Part shown: positions 55,244-64,000 of the stretch, one piece after another
How the letters are laid out: the number at the start of each line of letters is the position of its first letter
Numbering within the stretch: the first letter of the stretch is position 1
From: Anisus vortex
Lineage: Eukaryota; Mollusca; Gastropoda; Planorbidae
Length of the DNA stretch: 64,000 nucleotides
Direction: 5' to 3'
Assembly: GCA_949126835.1 (NCBI GenBank)
Contig: OX421507.1
Span: 25,852,822-25,916,821, forward strand
Made by a program: the position numbers and the translations under genes
Notes under the pieces: generated by a model
Database searches by the model: none
What the model saw: only the letters and a program-made list of their open reading frames with translations
Told to the model about the DNA's origin: nothing

Positions 55244-55859
55244 TCTACATATGCCTGTATATAAATATGTGTGTGTGTAGATATACACAATTGTTCAGAA
55301 ACACGTTTTCCGGCTATATGCCCTACAACCTGTTTACTTCTCAATCCCCTCACAAAGATTTCTTCATCGGCAATGTTTACCGTGGAACACTTCTTTTGAA
55401 AGCTCACACTCATTCCCCATCGCCGTGCAGAGAGCGCTCACCTCTTTTTATTTTCGTAAGAAGTGTTTTTGTGGAGTGATATCCCCTTTTCGTTGCCATG
55501 GGCAACGATACCGGATATGACAACCATATTGGATTTTAATGCCGTAGCCCGGGGATACGAGTAGCAAAGGATATCATCAACCGAACGCCTCGTCGAGGGC
55601 GGCAGTGTTCCACTTCCAGATATCTTGGTTGTTAAAGGTAAAGGCACGCACAATTTTTAATAATTGTGAAAGATGAAAAGAAATACTGACAGATAAAAGG
55701 AAAAGCATATCTATCCCTGTCAGAAAATCTTGTTCTTGTTGCTATATCCTGTCCCTTAGCCAACAGGATATATAGGTTGAGAGTCTGGAAGCTCTTCCTG
55801 TCACTCGAAGGCCTAATTTAAAATAAGGTATATTTATATCGCGGGCACGTATCTATCTA
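53794..55859. other. No gene seen; (TA)n and CTAC-type microsatellites
   Basis: 54969-55060 is an ACCAACC/CTACCTAC tract and 55171-55242 a (TA)n tract. Frames at 54210-54600 follow C-rich runs. Confidence 0.6.
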
Positions 55860-56110
55860 CCGAAGGTCGCGGGTTCGAATCCAGATGAAGACTAGTTTTT
55901 TTTTCCAAGTCTGGATGGTGTCCCTGAGTTTATATACCCAGCTCGTATGGGGTACCTGATATTTGTTGAGTAAAAGCAAAGGCGTCTTGTCGCCGTATGG
56001 GCATTGTACTGACTAAACAATCCCTAGAATGTTATGGCCACGAAAACGCATGAAAGCGGCTTCACTGGACTAAGGATCGAAAAGGCCTGAAGGGTATCTT
56101 AATGTCTATT
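55860..56110 (+). mobile_element. SINE A, diverged copy
   Basis: B box GGGTTCGAATCC, GATGGTGTCCCTGAGTTTAT, GGGGTACCTGATATTTG and GAAGGGTATCTTAATG in order, with insertions in the central domain. Confidence 0.82.
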
Positions 56111-56225
56111 TTTATTCGCTTGATAAACTCGTTTTTTTTTCTGCTTCCTTAATCAGTTCCTTTGTGTATTGGTCCTTATTGAAAATATAATGTATATCAA
56201 TATTGGAGTATAAGATATTTTAAAA

Positions 56226-56285
56226 TAAGATACGGTTGCCTTATTGATCCAAACAAATGGAAATTTGTCTTGATTACACGAATTT
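56226..56285 (+). repeat. Dispersed repeat, related to 26107-26170
   Basis: ATAAGATACGG, TATTGATCCAAACAAATGG and TTGATTACA match 26107-26170 in order. Confidence 0.6.
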
Positions 56286-56850
56286 CGTCTTTTAGCATAT
56301 TTTAAACAATATAAATGTACTATTTGTACTCAAACAGAAATATATACTTATAAAAATAGACACGCACGCACACTATCATACTATTTTTCATACAAGAAAA
56401 AGTATCTTTAGGAGTCAGCTATTATATGGCTGACTGACGATTCTATTGAAAGATTTTCACTATAACGCTGAACCAATGAAGTTTCAAAAATAAACAAACA
56501 TTTGACTGTGTATGAAAGATATGGTTACTGTCTGACATGAACTGCCTTTCAGGTCTCTCGTAGTCTGAAATTATTTATTTTTAACCTATGATTCTTATAG
56601 TCTTCAAACTTTATTTTATTGATTTCATTTTTGTTTCCTTTCTAGTTCGTTTTTTAAACATGACTGCAGTTCTACCTTAATATGTCCAAACTCTCCAATC
56701 ATCCGCAAAACTATCCATTCCAACACTGTCCAGTTTTAGAGAAGTATCCCTAGTGTCAATAATTTCCCCACCCCACCTCCCCGGCCCACCAAGCTCATAA
56801 TCCCAGAGACGTCTTCTCGTAGGCGTGTTTAGATTCCAAATCACGGGTAC
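56286..56850. other. No gene seen
   Basis: AT-rich intron. Confidence 0.55.
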
Positions 56851-56860
56851 ACAATAGTGG

Positions 56861-56950
56861 GTAGTGTAGGGTAGTGTAGGGTAGTGTAGGGTAGTGTAGG
56901 GTAGTGTAGGGTAGTGTAGGGTAGTGTAGGGTAGTGTAGGGTAGTGTAGG
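56861..56950 (+). repeat. 10-bp tandem repeat (GTAGTGTAGG), nine perfect units
   Basis: Nine identical units give a GGG every ten bases on the + strand, separated by TAGTGTA, which could support G-quadruplex folding. Confidence 0.97.
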
Positions 56951-57208
56951 GTAGGTTAAGGCAGATCGCGAACTGCGATAGTAAAAAAAAACTCGGCACG
57001 ATTAAACGCGCCTGCCTCGTCAGCTCCCCCTCTCTGCTTCCCATTCCAGAACCCCGATCAGTACCCACATCAGCATGGCTGATCAATGGAATGAAAAAAA
57101 AAACGCTGAGAAAGATATATGGGCACACACCTAGCCATACACTTCTCTCTCTACTTTACTTTCAATAACTAGTTTTTCTTTATAACAAATGGCATTTGTC
57201 CATACATA

Positions 57209-57495
57209 GACATTGGAAACCTACGGCACGCGTGCTATACTTGACACGCAAAACAATTTTCGGTGCCCCCCCCCCCCCCCAAAAAAAAAAAGGCAAATAA
57301 AGTCTCTTCCACAAGAAAAATAAGTGATAAGTGAGCGCAATGAACATGGTAAATTTAAATGCATGGAAATGGATAGAAGCGCTATAAAAATGACCATTAT
57401 TATTATCAAGCCGAATGACTTTTCGGCTCTTGGCACGCTTAATGAATTACTAACCCTACCTTGGCACACTAGTGTTAAAATGTTGCCGACCCCTG
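57209..57495 (+). mobile_element. hAT MITE (GGGGTCGGCAACC family), diverged copy with insertions
   Basis: CCTACGGCACGCGTGCTATA on the left and GGCACGC...ATGTTGCCGACCCCTG on the right. It is longer than its relatives (about 287 bp) owing to poly-C/poly-A expansion near 57266 and extra sequence around 57320-57400. Confidence 0.8.
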
Positions 57496-57896
57496 GACTA
57501 GGCTTTCTTCAGATAAGAATAGGTGCAAGTGATACTTTAATGAAATCAACTGCTGTGTTAAGCCTTCTTTGCATGTTATGCAGCCGTTGACTCCTTATTA
57601 AAATTTCTGAGAAATATGATCAGACCTTTTTATTCCCCCCCCCCCCCCCTCATTTCAACAATTGCTTGTAAGTGATCCTAATATCATAGTCTGCATGTGA
57701 GAAGAAGTACTTTTATTTTTTAAATACCTCTCGAGTGGAAAGGTATTCTAAAACCCCCCGTGCAAAGTGATTTATTATATTCAAATGGTTCTAAAATTGC
57801 AGCGGGGGGGGGGGGGGAGGGGTGAAATGGATTAATATATCTTTTTCCCTTTGGCTTGTACCACGAAGAGAGTTGGGTTAAAATTAATGTCTTCCA
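57496..57896. other. No gene seen
   Basis: Poly-C at 57635 and poly-G at 57805. Nothing recognised. Confidence 0.5.
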
Positions 57897-58004
57897 CCCA
57901 GCTGGCACACCACGTCGTTTCGACGGGGGAAAAACGTGATTTCCACGTGTTTACATGGTTTCTACGTCTTCCCCTCGTCGATACGACGTCTTGTGCTCAC
58001 TGGG
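57897..58004 (+). mobile_element. Palindromic MITE, 108 bp
   Basis: Nearly the whole element is one inverted repeat: the left arm starts CCCAGCTGGCACACCACGTC and the reverse of the right arm CCCAGTGAGCACAAGACGTC. I count 32 of the first 41 bases matching, including ACGTCGTNTCGACG. A CA dinucleotide flanks each side, too little to call a target duplication. Superfamily unknown. Confidence 0.7.
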
Positions 58005-59333
58005 CAAGACCTGTCGAAGATGAAGGGTTTGAAGCCTGAACCTAATAATGGTTGGGTGTTTCTTTTTGTGTTTTACAGATATCCCAGTAAATGAATAGTG
58101 AACGTAGTATCATTTTTGTAAAGGGCCTTGTCACTTTAATAAAGTGGTCCTGCCACCAAAGTCAGGTGACTCTAGTCAGCTTATTAATACGTTTGAACTA
58201 AGAAACTAATTAAAATTAAGAACGAATAAAAACAAATTGGGCCATTCAATTCACGTAGGCCCTACACTGATATAAAAAAAAAAGTAGATAAGTAGAACCA
58301 TGTGTTGTTTGGAACCAGAGCTTGAGATACATTGAGAATGAATCAATTGTTCTGTTGTGTATTTTTTTTTTTTTTTTTTGGAATTTGAAATTGAAAAAAA
58401 GTGATGGAGTATATGGATAGGGCGGGGGAAAAGGGGGTAGGGGGAGAGGGTAGTAGTGGGAGGGGGGAGGGTCCGAGGGTGGTGTTGATGTACTATGCGA
58501 ACAATGTCAACCAGGAATGGAATGCCACACGTCAAAACTGCCATATTTATTCTACCTCCGTTAAATAAACGGACACTAAATTCGAAGGTAGAGAAAAAAA
58601 AAATAAACAAAAGCACAGTGTATGGAGTGAATAGAGGAAATTGTAGGGTGGGGAGGGTATGAGGAATGAAATAGAGTTGGGGGGAAAGGTGGAGAGGATA
58701 GAAGAAAGGGGGGGATAGCCAGGAATTTAGAATTGGAGTTTTCTGGTCTGGTACGATACAGTCTGTAGCTTCTGGTGTGCATTGTCTGATTTATTAACGA
58801 CTAGAAAATTACCCTCTACCTGTAATGATAATATTTGATTACAGCGACGCACGATAACAACCGAAACACGTAGCCGAGGCGCGCACCGTCCTCCATCAAA
58901 CACCCCCCCCCCCCTTCCCTTATCATCACCACTATTTTTCCTCCACTGTGTCCCCTCGCCCTCTTCAATAAACTCTCCAGCACCCACCCATCTCTTCTCT
59001 ATCCTACTCCCACGGGAAACGGGTCAGGTTGACCAACGACCTGATTTCCACCTGAACAGAGGGACCCCCCCCTCCCCTTCCCTCGGGTTGACAGTTGCGC
59101 TGATAGGGGGGAAATAATTTATGACTACATTGTTGCTCCTGTTTTTCACCACATTGTCCGTCGCACCCCAGCCCTCCCCCCACACCCCTCCGCCTCATCC
59201 CCACTGCAAATAAACTGACAACCGAATCTCTTTCTCGCCCCACGCCCACCCCAAACCAATTTTTTTTAAACAACAGCAGAGAAACATGAAATTAATAATA
59301 TTATAATAAAACACGAGATAATTCAACTTTGAA
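58005..59333. other. No gene seen; purine-rich on the + strand
   Basis: 58390-58730 is strongly G/A-rich; poly-T at 58362-58379. C-rich runs at 58900-59220. Frames on the minus strand follow these runs. Confidence 0.55.
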
Positions 59334-59411
59334 CTTATGAATTTGAATTCATGACCTTATGAATTTGAATTCATGACCTTATGAATTTGAATTCATGACC
59401 TTATGAATTTG
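59334..59411 (+). repeat. 22-bp tandem repeat, 3.5 copies
   Basis: Units CTTATGAATTTGAATTCATG + AC at 59334, 59356 and 59378, perfect. Each contains GAATTC and near-palindromic GAATTTGAATTC. Confidence 0.96.
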
Positions 59412-59489
59412 CATCCAAAAGTTTGACAGTAGTGTCACAATGTTAGTAGTTACATTTTAGATAATGTATTGTGCTTGATAATAGATGCA

Positions 59490-59735
59490 TTCTTCTCTCT
59501 CTCCCTTTCTCTCTCTCTCTCTAATTATGCTTGTATCTATCTACGTATCTATCAATGTATCTATCTATGTATCTAAATATGTATCTAAATATGTATCTAT
59601 GTATCCTGTCTGTCTCTCTATCTATATATTAGTATATATCTGTGTATGTATCTATCTATCCATCTTTCTATTTATATGCATGTCTTTCATTTTCTCTATC
59701 TGTCTATCTATCTGTATCTCTCTACATATATAAGC
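59490..59735 (+). repeat. Compound CT/TATC/TATG microsatellite
   Basis: Imperfect TATCTA, TATGTATC and TCTG units. Confidence 0.88.
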
Positions 59736-60890
59736 CTACGTATGTATGTGTTTGTTTGTGTCTGTCAGATGTAATTATTTCTATGGATCTGTCTCATCCG
59801 AGCTCTGATCTATCCATTTGTACCTCCCCCCCCCCTTATCACCAGCAAATCACAATTATTAACTGTCTGCAATCTCAACACACGATTTTGAAAAATCGTC
59901 TTAAAATATACCTATGCCATCATTATATAGAAAAGATGCGCTTCAAATAATGAGCACACCATAAAGAAAATATTTTTAATTTTCGTGAAACAATAAAACT
60001 ACAATGAATGTACCACCGAAGACAAAACAATTCATAAACAAAAAAAAAGTAATAAGTTTTGTTTTTATATGCATGACACCTCGTCGAAGAATTTATCTTG
60101 TTTACAAAGATTTATAATGTCATGTAAGATATTCATGTTGATAGTACTAAATCCTGAAGGGAAAATGAAATCTTGCGCAATATGTCAACAAGCAAGGGGC
60201 AAATACCCTTGTTGCTACTGTTATACACACAAATTCTATAATCTGCCCAAATTGTTATCTCGCTTCTTGTCTCGTCCATGTCCGGGTGGGGGTCTGATTT
60301 ATGCGACATCACCTTCTGCCGAGGACTAGAACTCGTTCTTGAGCGTTCCTTTAAAAACTCTGCTGCAAGTCAGGGCTAGGGAAACGAACGCATGCGCCAG
60401 AAGCACGTGACTTTCACGCGCATTGAAAATATTTTATATAAATAATAAGAAAGTGGTTGTTTTTTGTACAACACTGTAGCTAGATCTAGCTAGATCTTTA
60501 GCTTAGCAATGAATAAATGTTGCATACTGATAACTTTACTATAAATGCTATAACGTTTTATTTCCCCCGAGCTGTGACTTACATACTTTTGAGGACATTA
60601 GGGCCTATAGTTGTTTTTTTGGTTGTATACCAATGGAATTGCCCCCTACACATAGGCTCTCTCTCTCAATCTTTCTCCCACATTTCCCCACACATGTTCT
60701 TTTCATTCCCTCACCAACATTTCACATTTCTCATACAGACTTGTACTTCCTCTATAAACTCCTCTCTATCTCTCTCGTATTCTCGGATCCCAATTTTCTC
60801 TCTTCCCTACAGATTCCCTATTTCCCATCCTCTCTCTCTCCCTCTCCCCCCCCCCTCCTTCTCACTCTCAATCTCAGTACAGCCACCGTC
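59736..60890. other. No gene seen
   Basis: AT-rich, then C/T-rich (60655-60870). Nothing recognised. Confidence 0.5.
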
Positions 60891-61085
60891 TCCATTCACA
60901 AGCCGGCGATTGGCCAAAACGCCTATACGCCATTAGCGCGTGGGTCAAAGCTAATTCCGTAAAAACGGCCCAATCGTTGACACTTTTACAACCGCCTCGC
61001 GCGTGCAGTGGCAGCTGAATGGTCTCAGGAGCGGCTCAGCCAGGCTGCTCATTTATTGATCTGCAGATCCGTTCGGAAAGAAAAA
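60891..61085. promoter_or_regulatory. Repeat-free CG-containing block, possible conserved element
   Basis: Stands out from its AT-rich neighbours: GCCGGCGATTGGCC (ATTGG box), GTCAAAGC (TCF/LEF-like), CAGCTG, and TTATTGATCTGCAGATC. No open frame of note. Function is inference. Confidence 0.2.
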
Positions 61086-62582
61086 AGCAAAAAGTGTTAT
61101 AGGAACGGCAAACACGTGCACTCACTGACATAGATCATCATAAATTCAAAAGAACCACCGAGAAAGAGATATTATGATGTGTGTGTGTATGTGGGAGGGA
61201 GTGGTGGTATGCAATCCGTGTTGTCTTGATGAAGGGGTAGTGTGGATTAGTAAAATGTTTCCACAATATTTAAATGAATTTTTATTAATTCCTTTTCGTC
61301 ACATTAAAAAAAAACTATTTTTTTTTATAGAAAATTAAAAAAGATAAGCACAAATACACATTTTTGTCTCGTCTCATAATATATTATTAATATGTAGATT
61401 AATTCAATCCCTCTGTAAAAAAAAAAGAAAAAAAAAGAAATTATATCAACTATAACATAGGCCTATGTATGGTTACGTTACCAAAAATATTTGTCTTTGC
61501 TTTTTTTTTAAAATATGATTTTACGTTTATAAAAAAAAAAATTCAGTTTAAGAAACAATTTAGTTTCACTTAACTCTTATCACAGAGTGCCCGCCCGTTA
61601 GAAGCGACTTTGCTAGATGGGGGAGAATGCTTTTAATTATTGTAATTTTTTTTTAAACTGCTATTACGATAGCCTACAGTCAAAAAAGCTTTGGGACCTT
61701 TAGTCTGTTGCTGTGTGTGTGTGTTTGTGCATGTGTGTGCGGTCGCTCCTCGGGCCAAAAAACAACAGCGTCACAGATTAGGCAACTTAAGCTCATTCAA
61801 ATAAATGAATACTTACAGTTTGACAGAGAGAGAGAGAGAGAGAGAGAGTGAGAGAGAGAGAACGAAAGAGGAATTTTCCTCACATTTCGTTGATGTATAT
61901 TTTATCCTTTTTAAAAAAAAAACCGCTAAGTCAAGGTCACATTAATCCTCGCACGGTATTAAGGCGACGGTTTGAGGGTATTCAAGGTAATCCGCCCCCC
62001 TCCTCCCTCAATCCGTCCCCCTGACAGTAATGTCCCCCAAAAGGTAGAGATAGACATCTGGCGATGGTAGATAACGGGGTCACGTGATGTCATGTACGTC
62101 CGACATATCTAGGGCATCTGTGATTTTGGGGGGATCTGATTTTGACGTCAAGAACTGCTGACGTTTGACCTGTGCTTGTGACAGGGATGGAACATGTATA
62201 GTGTATAGTCTATAGTGTACAGGGCTTATAGAAGTAAACTTCATTTCCGAGAGAGGGATTTTTTTTTTTAAACCCCTGATATCCGGTTTATTCTTTGGGC
62301 ATTCCATTATACCTCATGATAGCGATAAACATCATGTATCCCATGGCGCATCAACGTGTTATTGTTGTGGGTTTTTTTGGTGTGTGTGTATATTACCAAA
62401 AAAAAAAAGGATTAATCTGTAGCTAGATAGTCCCACTTTAATACCCCTAAGAAATGCATAAACTACTCAACTAAATGTATAATACCAATATTGTTTGCTA
62501 GATTGCAAATGTGGTCTTTTCTTCTCATTTGCTACAGTTTCCGAAATGGGGCGGTTTCTTATATGATCTCTATCTATAAAAA
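61086..62582. other. No gene seen apart from a (GA)n tract
   Basis: (GA)n at 61823-61861; many A and T runs; nothing else recognised. Confidence 0.55.
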
Positions 62583-62872
62583 AGGAAAGTACCCTTCGGA
62601 CCAAACTGATCGTAGGGCTGGTGAAGCAGCGTTCACCCGTTCCTGTGGCCACGGCATATGAGGGGATTTGTGGCCAGCACAATGCCCAGCCGCCTTTACT
62701 TTATCCTAACTAGTGTGAGGTACCCATCAGAGCTGGGTAGACTCAGGGGGCACCCTCAAGTCTTGGGAAGAAAAACATAGGCTGCGCCAGGATTCGAAAT
62801 TCGAACCCAAGCCCTTCGGATCGCCAATCGAACGCGCTGTCGCTCGTCTACCGCTTTCTCATGCACTATTTG
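62583..62872 (-). mobile_element. SINE A, near full-length copy
   Basis: Plus-strand text starts ACCCTTCGGACCAAACTGAT and includes GGTACCCATCAGAGCTGGGT, then ATTCGAACCC (B box, reversed) and CGAACGCGCTGTCGCTCG (head, reversed). Confidence 0.9.
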
Positions 62873-63710
62873 TCTCCCACCACCATTTTCAATCCTCATA
62901 ACGCCAATAACTGCTAGTCTCTGTAATTATTAGGCTACTGCTGTGTTATTTCCTATCGAAGGCATTTCGGCAATCGTTTAAGCTTAGGCGGATTTCACCC
63001 ACCGAACGGCGAAAATATACGTTTAAAACTTTGAAACGGTATGATTCACTTCTATGAGCGTATCGCGAACTTAATCAGGTAATTAAACCTTTTTTTAAAG
63101 TACGAGAGGAAAGATTCTTCTCGCAAACAGCAAGAGTTATATACATGATTTTTTTTAAGGAAATTACTTTTCTTAAGCATTATAATTGCAAGTATCCCAT
63201 TCCACCAAATTTTCAACGTTTGCAGTAACTCTACGTTAATGTCTTACTCCAAAGGAAAAACGCCTTTTTCTTTTCTTCATTTCTTGAAATTATTTCCGTT
63301 TGCTCCATTCAATTTAGAGTTTTGACTGGAGACGTTTCCATTTCATTAACAACCAATATGAACTATAAATCACCGATATTGAGCCAGTTTTTTCCCATCA
63401 TATGGAGGTATGCAAATGAGGGATTAAAGCTGTACTTTATAAGGACGGGGTATTTCATTACTACTGGAACTTTCCCTCCCTTCCATTCTTTTATTCTTCG
63501 TTTCATTCATTGGTATTTTATGGGTTGCTAGCTTCGGCGTGAATTGATTGAAGGCCATTTTGTTTTATGAGCCGAGAGTGGCACCACGATTCACGCCCGG
63601 TCTTGCGCATTGCCAGTGCGAAAAAGTGAGGCATTAAATATCAGAGCGCGTGACGCATGGACAGTTTTTATGATATTGCTATGTGCGTGTAGGAACGTGA
63701 AATATGCGCA
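62873..63710. other. No gene seen
   Basis: Low-repeat stretch with a perfect POU octamer ATGCAAAT at 63410-63417 and a CG-containing patch at 63570-63660. Confidence 0.5.
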
Positions 63711-63715
63711 TATGT

Positions 63716-64000
63716 CTATGTATCTATGTATCTATGTATCTATGTATCTATGTATCTATGTATCTATGTATCTATGTATCTATGTATCTATGTATCTATG
63801 TATCTATGTATCTATGTATCTATGTATCTATGTATCTATGTATCTATGTATCTATGTATCTATGTATCTATGTATCTATGTATCTATGTATCTATGTATC
63901 TATGTATCTATGTATCTATGTATCTATGTATCTATGTATCTATGTATCTATGCATCTATGCATCTATGCATCTATGCATCTATGCATCTATGTATCTATG
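63716..64000 (+). repeat. 8-bp satellite array (TATCTATG), cut by the window end
   Basis: About 35 units. Nearly all are identical; a run of five GCATCTAT variants lies near 63952-63990, and the array returns to the main unit at the window edge. Confidence 0.97.

Larger units (their letters stand above)
34581..64000 (+). other. Wnt4-like gene, downstream intron (partial, at least 29.4 kb, phase 0)
   Basis: The intron begins with GTAAGT after the Arg codon of exon B. No Wnt exon with the expected CKCHG or KTCW motifs is visible before the window ends. The stretch hosts a same-strand LINE, a hAT-like element, SINEs and the largest simple repeat of the window. Confidence 0.75.

Noticed and set aside
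56861..56950. Interstitial telomere repeat
   Set aside because: The unit is GTAGTGTAGG, not TTAGGG.
57851..58039. 62-codon frame
   Set aside because: Runs through the palindromic MITE; no coding evidence.

Overview
The window is animal nuclear DNA: split coding exons with GT/AG borders, introns of 15 kb and more, abundant LINE, SINE and hAT-type debris, and very long simple-sequence arrays. The only host gene I can support is a Wnt gene on the + strand. Its two visible exons read like Wnt4. The AT-rich composition, the tRNA-headed SINEs with conserved central domains and the microsatellite load suggest a mollusc, possibly a gastropod; that is inference, not something I could verify.

Layout. 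1-19072 lies upstream of the first visible Wnt exon. It holds a promoter-like CRE/TATA cluster, one copy of a long repeat, a 53-bp minisatellite (3218-4997), a 52-bp minisatellite (7908-8247), LINE 3' ends, hAT MITEs and SINE copies. Wnt exon A is 19073-19308. The next intron (about 15 kb) carries a second copy of the long repeat, more SINEs and MITEs, a dense transcription-factor motif cluster (28205-28330), a 25-bp minisatellite (28548-29460) and a 39-bp minisatellite that ends 45 bp before exon B (34303-34580). The following intron runs past the window end. It contains a 2.17-kb array of 241 nine-base units (35701-37869), an 891-bp hAT-like element, an apparently intact two-ORF LINE (about 44.1-50.3 kb), and an 8-bp array cut by the window end.

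The Wnt gene and the LINE share the + strand. The LINE's two reading frames lie in the same frame and are separated by one UAG codon, and the catalytic Asn motif of its endonuclease lies before the first AUG of ORF2. This makes stop readthrough, or initiation at a non-AUG codon, the simplest way to make a full ORF2 protein. A second LINE family, present only as 3' ends, shares its final ~45 bases, including a small hairpin, with a tRNA-derived SINE in the window. This looks like a LINE/SINE partnership. Most other open frames are by-products of simple repeats and were left out.
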